Assembly (NCBI RefSeq): GCF_001544695.2
Contig: NZ_FCOM02000029.1
Location: 1-64,000, forward strand
Length of the DNA: 64,000 nucleotides
Direction of reading: 5' to 3'
From: Caballeronia arvi
Lineage (GTDB): Bacteria; Pseudomonadota; Gammaproteobacteria; Burkholderiales; Burkholderiaceae
Shown piece after piece: positions 46,948 through 55,787 of the stretch (within the stretch, counting starts at the first letter, position 1; each line of letters opens with the position of its first letter). Under the pieces are notes generated by a model. That model was given only the letters and a program-made list of their open reading frames with translations. It was not told where the DNA came from and did not search any database. Position numbers and translations under genes: made by a program.

Positions 46948-48705
46948 TCAATGATCGCGCGGTTCCTCAAAGGTCTCGCGCAGTGCGATTTGCATCGTCG
47001 CGTGGATCTTCACGCACCAGCGCCATAACACCGTGAGCAGCAGCGCCGCGCACAGCAGCACGCCGACCATCAGGCCGAACGGCGGCAGGATGCCGCCCGA
47101 CAACGCCGCGACGAGCAGAAAGACGCCGAACATCGCGACGATCGGAATCAGCCCGGAAATTGCCGAACGGATCGCGCGCGTGAAGCGCCCCGCTTTTGCG
47201 GGCTGCACGCTCACTTCGGCGAGCAGCAGCGCAAGCGATTCGAGCTTGCGATACACCGCGACCAGAAACGGCAACGCGACGACGAGCGCCGCGCTCCACA
47301 GCACGACGCGCTGCGCGTTGTCGGTGTCGAGCCAGCGCGCGAGATAGCCCGACGCGAACGGCGCCGCATAGGAAGCCCCGAGAAAGATCGCCGCGACGAG
47401 CGCGAGATTCACCGCGATCTGCAACACGATGCGCCGGGTCATCGAGAACAGCGTCGGGCCGCCGGACGCGGGCGTGAGGCTCGCGAGCCACTGCGAATAG
47501 AGACCGAAGGTGTGAGCGAGCGGCGCGGGCATTGCGCGCGCGAGGCGCATCGTGGCGGGATCGGCGGCGCGGATCAGATACGGCGTAAAGAGCGTCGTGA
47601 GCGCGGATACCGCGACCGCAATCGGATAGAGAAAGGGGCTCGTGACTTTCAGCGACAACCCGAGCGACGCGATGATGAACGAGAACTCGCCGATCTGCGA
47701 CACGCTCATGCCGACGCGCATCGCGGTGCGCCCGTCCTTGCCCGCGAGAAACGTGCCGAGCCCGCACGACACGATCTTGCCCGCCACCACCGCGATCGTG
47801 ATGACGGCGATCGGCCACGCGTACTCGACGAGCACCGTCGGATTCAGCAGCAAGCCGATGGTCACGAAAAAGATCGCCGAAAACATGTCGCGCACCGGCG
47901 CGATCAGATGCTCGATGCGCGCGAGATGCTTCGACTCCGCCATGATCGCGCCGATCAGAAATGCGCCGAGCGCGATCGAATAATCGAGCTTCACGACGAG
48001 CAGGCAAAAGCCAAAGCAGAAGCCGAGCACGGTGACGAGCAGCATCTCGTCGCTCTTCGCGCGCGCGACGTAATTGAGCGCGCGCGGCACCGTGAGAATG
48101 CCGACCACCAGCGACACCGTCATGAAAAGCAGCAGCTTGCCGAGCGTCACGACCGCGACGCCCGCGCTCACCGAACCCGTCTGCGCGATGCCGGACAGCA
48201 GCACGAGCATCGCGATGGCGAGAATATCCTCGACGATCAGAATGCCGAACACGATCTGCGCGAAGTGCTCGCCCTTCATGCCGAGCTCGGACAGCGCTTT
48301 CACGATGATGGTCGTCGACGAGATCGCGAGCATCGCGCCAAGAAAGAGCGAGTCCATGACGGTCCAGTCGAACCAGCGCCCAATCTCGTAGCCGATCCAG
48401 ATCATCAGCACGATTTCCGAAAGCGCCGCGACGAACGCCGTCGCGCCGACTTTGAACAGCTTGCGCAGGCTGAATTCGAGCCCGAGCGAGAACATCAGGA
48501 ACACGACGCCCAGTTCGCCGAGGGTCTGAATGGTCACCTCGTCGTGGATCAGATTGAACGGCGGCGTGTACGGCCCGATGATCACTCCCGCGACGATATA
48601 GCCCAGAACGACCGGCTGCCGCAGACGGTGAAACAGCACCGTCACGACGCCCGCGATGGCCATGATCACAGCAAGATCCTGGATGAAGCCTATCGCGTGA
48701 TGCAT
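46948..48705 (-). CDS. CPA2-family cation:proton antiporter (KefB/YbaL-like)
   Basis: 585 residues. About 12-13 membrane segments of the Na_H_Exchanger domain (residues 10-385) include LGEFLMF-type motifs (LGVVFLMFSLGLEFS) and ISSTTIIVKAL. The C-terminal ~200 residues add two more membrane segments instead of a TrkA-N (RCK) domain, so this is not a full-length KefB/KefC. It probably exchanges K+ or Na+ for protons. Confidence 0.85.
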   Translation of the reverse strand: MHHAIGFIQDLAVIMAIAGVVTVLFHRLRQPVVLGYIVAGVIIGPYTPPFNLIHDEVTIQTLGELGVVFLMFSLGLEFSLRKLFKVGATAFVAALSEIVLMIWIGYEIGRWFDWTVMDSLFLGAMLAISSTTIIVKALSELGMKGEHFAQIVFGILIVEDILAIAMLVLLSGIAQTGSVSAGVAVVTLGKLLLFMTVSLVVGILTVPRALNYVARAKSDEMLLVTVLGFCFGFCLLVVKLDYSIALGAFLIGAIMAESKHLARIEHLIAPVRDMFSAIFFVTIGLLLNPTVLVEYAWPIAVITIAVVAGKIVSCGLGTFLAGKDGRTAMRVGMSVSQIGEFSFIIASLGLSLKVTSPFLYPIAVAVSALTTLFTPYLIRAADPATMRLARAMPAPLAHTFGLYSQWLASLTPASGGPTLFSMTRRIVLQIAVNLALVAAIFLGASYAAPFASGYLARWLDTDNAQRVVLWSAALVVALPFLVAVYRKLESLALLLAEVSVQPAKAGRFTRAIRSAISGLIPIVAMFGVFLLVAALSGGILPPFGLMVGVLLCAALLLTVLWRWCVKIHATMQIALRETFEEPRDH

Positions 48706-48790
48706 CGAATAGTTCCTTACAAAGAAATAACGAGATTTCGATGTTACCGCACGGATGGGAAACGCTTGCGCTCAGGCAGGCAATGGCGCG

Positions 48791-48821
48791 AAAAAAATAG
48801 GCCCGCGCGAACGGCGGGCCT
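48791..48821 (-). terminator. Rho-independent terminator of glnB
   Basis: On the minus strand AGGCCCGC/GCGGGCCT stem, 7-base loop, then A and seven T, 26 bases past the glnB stop. Confidence 0.9.
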
Positions 48822-48847
48822 GGGATGACGTGGAAAAACGCGAACGC

Positions 48848-49186
48848 TCAGACCGCCGCTTCGTTTTCCTCGCCGGTGCGGATGCGGATCACGCGTTCGA
48901 CATCGGCGACAAAAATCTTGCCGTCGCCGATCTTGCCGGTGCGCGCCGCGCCGATGATTGCGTCGATGACCTGATCGGTTTGATCGTTCGCGACAACGAC
49001 CTCGATTTTCACTTTCGGCAGGAAGTCGACCACATACTCTGCACCACGATAGAGCTCGGTATGTCCTTTCTGGCGCCCGAAGCCCTTCACTTCCGTGACC
49101 GTCAGCCCGGTCAGACCGACTTCGGCCAGCGCTTCGCGGACTTCGTCGAGCTTGAACGGTTTGATGATGGCGGTGATGCGTTTCAT
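48848..49186 (-). CDS. glnB: Nitrogen regulatory protein P-II
   Basis: 112 residues from the ATG at 49186 (MKRITAIIKPFKLDEVREAL). The T-loop has Tyr46 and the uridylylation residue Tyr51 (HTELYRGAEYVVDF), and the B-loop motif is TGKIGDGKIFV. P-II reports 2-oxoglutarate, ATP/ADP and glutamine status. It is next to nadE and not amtB, so GlnB is preferred over GlnK. Confidence 0.95.
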   Translation of the reverse strand: MKRITAIIKPFKLDEVREALAEVGLTGLTVTEVKGFGRQKGHTELYRGAEYVVDFLPKVKIEVVVANDQTDQVIDAIIGAARTGKIGDGKIFVADVERVIRIRTGEENEAAV

Positions 49187-49265
49187 GGCGTGCCTCGCTG
49201 AGAGTTGGATGGATGTCCCGGATGGACGGATTCGGAGAGATGCTTTCGATTCTAGTCGCGTTTGA

Positions 49266-50951
49266 TCAAGCCAGTGGTTCGTTGAAGCGCGAAGTGATCG
49301 GATAACGCCAGTCGCGGCCAAACGCGCGATGCGTCACGCGAATGCCGATCGGCGCTTGCCGGCGCTTGTACTCGTTGATCTTGATGAGGCGCGTCACGCG
49401 CGCAACGTCGTCCGCGTTGTAGCCCGCCGCGACGATCTCCGCGAGCGAGCGGTCTTCCTCCATGTACATGCGCATGATCGCGTCGAGCACGTCGTAAGGC
49501 GGCAGGCTGTCCTGATCGGTCTGGTTGTCGCGCAGCTCCGCGGAAGGCGCGCGCGTGAGAATGCGCTCGGGAATCACATCGCGCGCGCCGTACGCATCGG
49601 TCGCGTTGCGATAGTGGCAGACCTTGTACACCAGCGTCTTCGCGATGTCCTTGATGACGGCGAATCCGCCCGCCATGTCGCCGTAAAGCGTGCAATAGCC
49701 GACGGCCATTTCGCTCTTGTTGCCCGTCGTGAGGACGATCGAGCCGAACTTGTTCGACAACGCCATCAGGAGCGTGCCCCGAATGCGTGCCTGGATGTTC
49801 TCTTCGGTCGCGTCTTCCGCGCGGCCCGCGAATTCATCGGCGAGCGCGCCGCGGAACGCCTCGAACATCGGCGCGATCGCAATCTCGTCGTACTTCACGC
49901 CGACGCGTTGCGCCATGTCGCGCGCGTCGGTCGTGGAGATATCGGCGGTGTAGCGCGAGGGCATCATCACGGCGCGCACGCGATCCGGGCCGAGCGCATC
50001 GCAGGCGACCGCGAGCACGAGTGCCGAATCGACGCCGCCCGACAAGCCGATGATCGCGCCCGGAAAGCCGTTCTTGCCGATGTAATCGCGCACGCCGACG
50101 ACGAGCGCCTTATACACCTGCGCTTCGAGCGGCAAGTCCGGCGCGACGTCGCCACGCACCGGCGTGGTGCCGTCGAACTCGACATAGCCGATGGTCTCGT
50201 CGAACTGCGCCAGCTTCGTGACGAGTTCGCCGTTCGCATCGAGCACGAAGGAGCCGCCGTCGAAGATCAGTTCATCCTGCGCGCCCGCGAGATTCACGTA
50301 GACCATCGGCATGCCGGTCTCGCGAATGCGCGCGCGCAGAATGTCGAAGCGCACCGATTCCTTGTTGACATGAAACGGCGAGCCGTTCGGAATCAGCAGC
50401 ACTTGCGCGCCCGCCGCCTTCGCGAGTTGCGCTGCCGATGCGTGCCACGCGTCCTCGCAGATCACGACGCCATAGCGCACGCGATCGAGATCGAACACGA
50501 ACGGACGTGGATCGGTCGCGAAGTAGCGCTTCTCGTCGAAGACTTCCGTGTTGGGTAGATCCTGCTTCAGATAGGTGCCGACGATCGCACCATCGACGAT
50601 CAGCGAGGCCGCGTTGTAGGTATCGCGCGGCGGCACGCCACGGGCGATCGGCGCGTTCATGTCGGCGCCGTCTTCCTGCGCGCGATGCGGATGCCCGACG
50701 AGCACATGCAGACCGTCGAACGCTTTGAGTTGCACGGCGAGATCGTCGAGCGCCTGCGCACTCGCGCGATAAAACGCCGGACGCAGCAACAGATCTTCCG
50801 GCGGATAACCCGAAATCGCCAGTTCCGGCGCGATCATGAGCCGTGCGCCATTGTCGTGCGCCGCGCGCGCGGCATCGACGATGCGTGCGACGTTGCCGGC
50901 GAAATCGCCGACGGTGACGTTGATCTGGGCCAGTGCAATGCGGGTTTTCAT
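49266..50951 (-). CDS. nadE: Glutamine-dependent NAD+ synthetase
   Basis: 561 residues from the ATG at 50951 (MKTRIALAQINVTVGDFAGN). An N-terminal nitrilase-type glutaminase domain has the triad Glu43, Lys129 and Cys165; the C-terminal synthetase domain has the PP-loop GLSGGVDSALV. It amidates deamido-NAD. It lies 79 bases upstream of glnB in the same direction. Confidence 0.96.
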   Translation of the reverse strand: MKTRIALAQINVTVGDFAGNVARIVDAARAAHDNGARLMIAPELAISGYPPEDLLLRPAFYRASAQALDDLAVQLKAFDGLHVLVGHPHRAQEDGADMNAPIARGVPPRDTYNAASLIVDGAIVGTYLKQDLPNTEVFDEKRYFATDPRPFVFDLDRVRYGVVICEDAWHASAAQLAKAAGAQVLLIPNGSPFHVNKESVRFDILRARIRETGMPMVYVNLAGAQDELIFDGGSFVLDANGELVTKLAQFDETIGYVEFDGTTPVRGDVAPDLPLEAQVYKALVVGVRDYIGKNGFPGAIIGLSGGVDSALVLAVACDALGPDRVRAVMMPSRYTADISTTDARDMAQRVGVKYDEIAIAPMFEAFRGALADEFAGRAEDATEENIQARIRGTLLMALSNKFGSIVLTTGNKSEMAVGYCTLYGDMAGGFAVIKDIAKTLVYKVCHYRNATDAYGARDVIPERILTRAPSAELRDNQTDQDSLPPYDVLDAIMRMYMEEDRSLAEIVAAGYNADDVARVTRLIKINEYKRRQAPIGIRVTHRAFGRDWRYPITSRFNEPLA

Positions 50952-50994
50952 GTCGATGCAATATTGAGGGTGCGATGACGGCGGGATTATCGCA

Positions 50995-52137
50995 TCAGGC
51001 TTTCTTCCTGAACGGCGTGTGCGCTTCCAGTTCCTCGATGTGATGATCCATCGCTTCGGTTTCGGCATCGAGAAACTCGGCGATCGCGTGCGCGAAACGC
51101 TGATCCGCGATCCAGTGTGCGGACCATGTCGGCGTCGGCAGCAGACCGCGCGACATCTTGTGCACGCCCTGCGCGCCGCCTTCGAAGCGCGCGAGCCCGT
51201 GCTCGATGCAATACGCGATGCCCTGCATGTAGCACGTCTCGAAGTGCAGCCCCGAGATGAACTCGCGCGTGCCCCAATAGCGGCCGTACATCGTGTCGCC
51301 GCCGATCATGTTGAGCGCGCACGCGAGGCGCTCGCCGTCCGCTTCGGCGATCACGAGCAGGATGCTGTCGGGCGCGTCCGCGTGGATCTGGCCGAAGAAT
51401 TCGCGCGTCAGATACGGCGCGTTCCAGTGCTCGCGATACGTGTTCTCGTAGCAGTCATAGAAGAAGTCGAGCGCGCTCTGGTCGATCTGCGCGCCGCGCA
51501 GCCACGTGTAGCTGACGCCTGCTTCCGTCACGCGCCGCCGGTCCTGCTTTACCTTCTTGCGCTTGTCATGGCTCATCGTCGCGAGGAAGGCGTCGAAGCT
51601 CGCGAAGCCGTCGCCGGGCAGATTTTCCCAATGGAACTGCACGCCTTCGCGCAGCATGTAGCCCGCGTCCGTCAGCGCCTCGACGTCCTGCGCATGCGGA
51701 AACAATACGTGCAGCGATGAAAGCTCGAGCCTGCGCGCAAGTTCGATCGCACCACGCGCGAGCAGCACGCGATCTTCGTGGTGCGCGGCGATGAGGCGCG
51801 GGCCCGTCACCGGCGAAAACGGTACCGCCGAGAGCGCCTTCGGGTAATAGCGCAGACCGTGGCGCTCGAAGGCATCGGCCCATGCGTGATCGAACACGTA
51901 CTCTCCGCGCGAGTGCGATTTCAGATAGAGCGGCATCGCCCCGGCGAATTCACCGCCGCGTTTCACTATCAGATGATGCGCGCGCCAGCCGGTCCGCTTC
52001 ACCGCGCAGCCCGTCTCCTGCAGCGCCGACAGAAACGCGTGACGCACGAACGGGTTGTCGCCCGCGAGCCGGTTCCAGTCGCCGGCGGGGATGTCGGTGA
52101 GCGTATCGATCACATGAATTTCGATCTCGCGATTCAA
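50995..52137 (-). CDS. COG3146 (DUF482) acyltransferase-like protein
   Basis: 380 residues, GNAT/FemAB-related. It begins with EIHVIDTLTDIPAGDWNRLAG and contains FDHAWADAFERHGLRYYPKAL and FWETCYMQGIAYCIEHGL-type motifs of the PHZ/DUF482 family. Predicted to transfer acyl or aminoacyl groups, sometimes linked to peptidoglycan or ectoine-like metabolism; no precise function. Single gene upstream of nadE. Confidence 0.8.
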   Translation of the reverse strand: MNREIEIHVIDTLTDIPAGDWNRLAGDNPFVRHAFLSALQETGCAVKRTGWRAHHLIVKRGGEFAGAMPLYLKSHSRGEYVFDHAWADAFERHGLRYYPKALSAVPFSPVTGPRLIAAHHEDRVLLARGAIELARRLELSSLHVLFPHAQDVEALTDAGYMLREGVQFHWENLPGDGFASFDAFLATMSHDKRKKVKQDRRRVTEAGVSYTWLRGAQIDQSALDFFYDCYENTYREHWNAPYLTREFFGQIHADAPDSILLVIAEADGERLACALNMIGGDTMYGRYWGTREFISGLHFETCYMQGIAYCIEHGLARFEGGAQGVHKMSRGLLPTPTWSAHWIADQRFAHAIAEFLDAETEAMDHHIEELEAHTPFRKKA

Positions 52138-52289
52138 CAGGCTACCTCGCTAAATATCGATGGACGCATTCAAGAACCGCGCCCGAAAGCGGCTATTCTC
52201 GCGCAAGTCATCGAATGACGCCCACGCGTTCCCGCGCCCTGAATCGGTGCTTTCGGCGATAATGCGCGGCAAATCATCGACACGCGCTC

Positions 52290-52583
52290 ATGGCCTGGTT
52301 CCTCTATCTGATCGAATGCGACGACGGCAGCCTGTATACGGGCATCGCCACGGACGTCGAAGCGCGTTTCACCGCGCATGCGAGCGGCAAGGGTGCGCGA
52401 TATACGCGCGCGAAGAAGCCGTTGCGTGTGCTGGCGTCGTTCGAACTGGCGGGGAAATCGGAGGCGTTGCGGGCGGAATATCGCGTGAAGCGCTTGTCGC
52501 CGATGCAAAAGCGCGCGCTGATCGCGGGGGAAAGAACGCTGGAATCGGTGTTGCCCCAGACCGAGGCAAGCGAAGAAGAATGA
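52290..52583 (+). CDS. GIY-YIG nuclease-superfamily protein (UPF0213)
   Basis: 97 residues. The GIY-YIG core appears as FLYLIECDDGSLYTGIATDVEARFTAH, with the conserved Arg and the closing Glu (GKSEALRAEYRVKRL). It matches the YhbQ-like single-domain group, implicated in DNA maintenance but not defined. Confidence 0.85.
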   Translation: MAWFLYLIECDDGSLYTGIATDVEARFTAHASGKGARYTRAKKPLRVLASFELAGKSEALRAEYRVKRLSPMQKRALIAGERTLESVLPQTEASEEE

Positions 52584-52628
52584 AGCGCCGCCGCGTCAAA
52601 AGCGTGCAGCGGCGCTCGTCTGCGAAAC

Positions 52629-53156
52629 TTACTTCTTATAGTTCGCCACGCCTTCCGAAATTTCCTTGTGCGCGGCATCGATGCCCGCCCAGCCTTCGAT
52701 CTTCACCCACTTGCCCTTTTCGAGCGCCTTGTAGTTCTCGAAGAAGTGCTTGATCTGGTCCTTCAGGAATTCGGGCACGTCGTCGATCGACTTGATGTTC
52801 GCCGTCATCGGGCAGACCTTGTCGTGCGCCACGGCGATCAGCTTCGCGTCCACACCCGATTCGTCCGTCATCTGCAGCATGCCGAGCGCGCGCGCACGCA
52901 CGACCGAGCCGGCCAGCAGCGGATACGGCGTGATGACGAGCACGTCGACCGGGTCGCCGTCGCCCGAAAGCGTCTGCGGGATGAAACCGTAGTTGGCCGG
53001 ATAGCGCATGCCGGTGCCGATGAAACGGTCGACGATGAGCAGGCCCATGTCCTTGTCGGCTTCGTATTTGACCGGATCGCTCTGCGCGGGAATCTCGATG
53101 ATGACGTTGAAATCCTGCGGAAGGTCCTTGCCGGGAGGTACGTTATTGAAGCTCAT
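52629..53156 (-). CDS. ppa: Inorganic pyrophosphatase
   Basis: 175 residues from the ATG at 53156 (MSFNNVPPGKDLPQDFNVII), family I. The metal-binding signature DGDPVDVLV is present, with the substrate residues YPANYGFIPQT. It hydrolyses PPi and drives biosynthesis. It converges with the GIY-YIG gene. Confidence 0.97.
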   Translation of the reverse strand: MSFNNVPPGKDLPQDFNVIIEIPAQSDPVKYEADKDMGLLIVDRFIGTGMRYPANYGFIPQTLSGDGDPVDVLVITPYPLLAGSVVRARALGMLQMTDESGVDAKLIAVAHDKVCPMTANIKSIDDVPEFLKDQIKHFFENYKALEKGKWVKIEGWAGIDAAHKEISEGVANYKK

Positions 53157-53386
53157 GAGCACTCTCTGGAGAAGTTGAGAAGGGAGAAGGAATCGCACGG
53201 ACGGACGGTCTTCGAGGCACCGCCGCGGCGCACGTGCGGCGCTGGGCGTCGCTTGCGCGTGATCACGTCATTATAGCCAATCGCGTCCTGCGCCTTTGCG
53301 CGCAAGGCGCGCACCGCGCGTTGGCGTGATAATCGAGAGACCAGACCGAATTCCGGCACCGGAAACCCCGATTTCAGGAGACATGC

Positions 53387-54826
53387 ATGGAAGACGCGAA
53401 GCATTTCATCAACAACCGCTGGGTCGCGGCATCGGGCGGCGAGACGATTCCGGTGGTCGATCCGTCGGATGGTCAGATTTTCGCGCAGATCGCGCGCGGC
53501 AATGCGGGCGACATCGACCGCGCGGTCGCCGCCGCGCGCGCCGCCTTCGAAGGCCCCTGGGGCACGACCAGCGCCGCCGAGCGCGGACGCATCCTCGCGC
53601 GCCTGTCGATGCTGATCGCCGCGTGTCACGAGGACATCGCGCAGGTCGAGGCGCGCGACACCGGCAAGCCGCTCAAGCAGGCGCGCGCCGACGCGACCGG
53701 CATCGCGCGCTATTTCGAGTTCTACGCGGGCGCCGCCGACAAGCTGCACGGCGAAACCCTGCCCTATCAGTCCGGTTTCACCGTGCTGACGATCCGCGAG
53801 GCGCACGGCGTGACGGGCCACATCGTGCCGTGGAACTATCCGCTACAGATTTTCGGGCGCAGCGTCGGCGCCGCGCTCGCGACCGGCAACGCGTGCGTCG
53901 TGAAGCCGGCGGAGGACGCGTGCCTGTCGCTGTTGCGCATCGCGGAGCTCGCGGCGGAAGCCGGCCTTCCCGATGGCGCGCTCAATATCGTCACCGGCTA
54001 CGGGCACGAAGCGGGCGCGGCGCTGGCGCGGCATCCGGGCATCGATCACATCTCGTTCACCGGTTCCCCCGCGACGGGCGCGGCCGTCACCAAAATGGCC
54101 GCCGACAACCACGTGCCCGTCACGCTGGAACTCGGCGGCAAGTCGCCGCAGATCGTTTTCGCCGACGCCGATCTCGACGCGGCGTTGCCCGTGCTCGTCG
54201 CCGCCATCGTGCAGAACGCGGGACAGACGTGCTCGGCGGGCAGCCGCGTGCTGATCGAGCGCTCGGCTTACGAGCCTTTGCTGGAGCGTCTCGGGCAGGC
54301 GTTCGCCGCTTTGCGGGTCGGCCCGAGCAAGCTCGATCTCGATTGCGGCCCGCTCATCAGCGCGAAGCAGCAGCAGCGCGTGTGGGACTTCCTGTCCGAC
54401 GCGCAGCACGACGGCATCCCAATGGCGGCTCACGGCGAAGTCGTCGGCGATGCGCCCGAAACCGGCTTCTATCAGGCGCCGACCCTCTTGCGCGACGTCC
54501 CGCCGACGCATCGGCTCGCGCGCGAGGAAGTGTTCGGCCCGGTGCTATCCGCGATGCCCTTCGACGACGAAGCCGAGGCGCTCAAACTCGCCAACGGCAC
54601 CGACTACGGGCTGGTCGCGGGCATCTGGACACGCGACGGCGCGCGTCAGATGCGCCTCGCGCGCCGCGTGCGCTCGGGGCAAGTGTTCATCAACAACTAC
54701 GGCGCGGGCGGCGGCATCGAATTGCCGTTCGGCGGCGTGAAGCATTCGGGACACGGACGGGAGAAAGGCTTCGAGGCGCTGTACGGCTTCACGACGCTGA
54801 AGACCATCGCAATCAAACACGGATAA
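53387..54826 (+). CDS. Aldehyde dehydrogenase
   Basis: 479 residues. Catalytic Asn150 (VPWNYP), Glu248 (LELGGKSP) and Cys282 (NAGQTCSAGS) are all present, with the NAD motif FTGSPATGAAV. It oxidises an aldehyde to a carboxylate. It heads an ALDH-SDR-MFS group (9 bases before the SDR gene), so the group probably imports and oxidises a small hydroxy or aldehyde compound; the substrate is unknown. CAGGAG lies before the ATG. Confidence 0.9.
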   Translation: MEDAKHFINNRWVAASGGETIPVVDPSDGQIFAQIARGNAGDIDRAVAAARAAFEGPWGTTSAAERGRILARLSMLIAACHEDIAQVEARDTGKPLKQARADATGIARYFEFYAGAADKLHGETLPYQSGFTVLTIREAHGVTGHIVPWNYPLQIFGRSVGAALATGNACVVKPAEDACLSLLRIAELAAEAGLPDGALNIVTGYGHEAGAALARHPGIDHISFTGSPATGAAVTKMAADNHVPVTLELGGKSPQIVFADADLDAALPVLVAAIVQNAGQTCSAGSRVLIERSAYEPLLERLGQAFAALRVGPSKLDLDCGPLISAKQQQRVWDFLSDAQHDGIPMAAHGEVVGDAPETGFYQAPTLLRDVPPTHRLAREEVFGPVLSAMPFDDEAEALKLANGTDYGLVAGIWTRDGARQMRLARRVRSGQVFINNYGAGGGIELPFGGVKHSGHGREKGFEALYGFTTLKTIAIKHG

Positions 54827-54835
54827 GGAGACACC

Positions 54836-55612
54836 ATGCGACTGCAAGGGAAGACGGTGATCGTGACGGGCGGCGGCTCGGGTTTCGGCGAAGGCATCGC
54901 GAAGACGTTCGCGCGCGAGGGCGCGAATGTCGTCGTGAACGATCTGAACGCGCCGGCCGCCGAGCGCGTGGCGAGCGAGATCGCGCTCGCGTCGTCGCCG
55001 GAAGTGAAGCATGGCCGCGCGATCGCCGTAGCCGGCGATGTCACGAAGCGCACCGACTGGCAAACGCTCTTCGATGCGGCCATTCAGGACTTCGGCAGCG
55101 TGCAGGTCGTCGTCAACAATGCGGGAACGACGCACCGCAACAAGCCTGTGATGGATGTGACCGAGGCCGAGTTCGACCGTGTCTACGCGGTGAACGTGAA
55201 GAGCATCTACTGGAGCATCGAGCAGTTCGTGCCGTATTTTCGCGAGCAGGGCGGCGGCGCGTTCATCAACATCGCGTCGACTGCGGGCGTGCGGCCGCGC
55301 CCCGGTCTCGTCTGGTACAACGGCAGCAAGGCGGCGGTGATCGTCGCGAGCAAGGCGCTCGCGGTCGAGCTGGGCGCGGATCGCATCCGCGTGAACTGCA
55401 TCAATCCGGTGATGGGCGAAACCGCGCTGCTCTCCGAGTTCATGGGCATGGAAGACACGCCGGAGAACCGCCGCAAGTTTCTCGCGACGATTCCGCTGGG
55501 CCGCTTCTCGACGCCGCAGGATGTCGCAAACGCCGCGCTCTATCTCGCCTCTGACGATGCCGAGTTCATCACCGGCGTCGCGCTCGAAGTGGATGGCGGC
55601 CGCTGCGTCTGA
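54836..55612 (+). CDS. Short-chain dehydrogenase/reductase
   Basis: 258 residues. Cofactor motif TGGGSGFGEG (11-20), NNAG (94-97), Ser148, Tyr161 and Lys165 form the classical SDR set, and it ends VALEVDGGRCV. Asp36 in VNDLN after the second beta strand favours NAD over NADP. It should oxidise an alcohol to an aldehyde or ketone for the neighbouring ALDH. Confidence 0.9.
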   Translation: MRLQGKTVIVTGGGSGFGEGIAKTFAREGANVVVNDLNAPAAERVASEIALASSPEVKHGRAIAVAGDVTKRTDWQTLFDAAIQDFGSVQVVVNNAGTTHRNKPVMDVTEAEFDRVYAVNVKSIYWSIEQFVPYFREQGGGAFINIASTAGVRPRPGLVWYNGSKAAVIVASKALAVELGADRIRVNCINPVMGETALLSEFMGMEDTPENRRKFLATIPLGRFSTPQDVANAALYLASDDAEFITGVALEVDGGRCV

Positions 55613-55619
55613 GCGTCGT

Positions 55620-55650
55620 GCGCACGCCGCGCGGCGCTTGCGGCGTGCGC
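55620..55650. other. Perfect hairpin after the SDR gene
   Basis: Arms GCGCACGCCGC (55620-55630) and GCGGCGTGCGC (55640-55650), 11 bp, 9-base loop, 7 bases past the stop. No T run follows. It may stabilise the 3' end or work as a Rho-dependent or weak terminator. Confidence 0.6.
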
Positions 55651-55686
55651 TGAAACATCGGGGCTTTCCCTAGCGAAAACACGCGT

Positions 55687-55713
55687 TTGACGTCGTTGCC
55701 GAAGGGCTAGAAT
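55687..55713 (+). promoter_or_regulatory. Candidate promoter for the MFS transporter gene
   Basis: -35 TTGACG (55687-55692) and -10 TAGAAT (55708-55713), both 5/6. The spacer is only 15 bases, which is short. It suggests the transporter gene has its own transcript besides any read-through from the SDR gene. Confidence 0.45.
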
Positions 55714-55787
55714 CCTTACGCGCCCGTAAACGTGAGCGGGCCCATCCGCTCGGCTTCGTGCGTTAAAAACTAGAGGAGACAAGCAAC

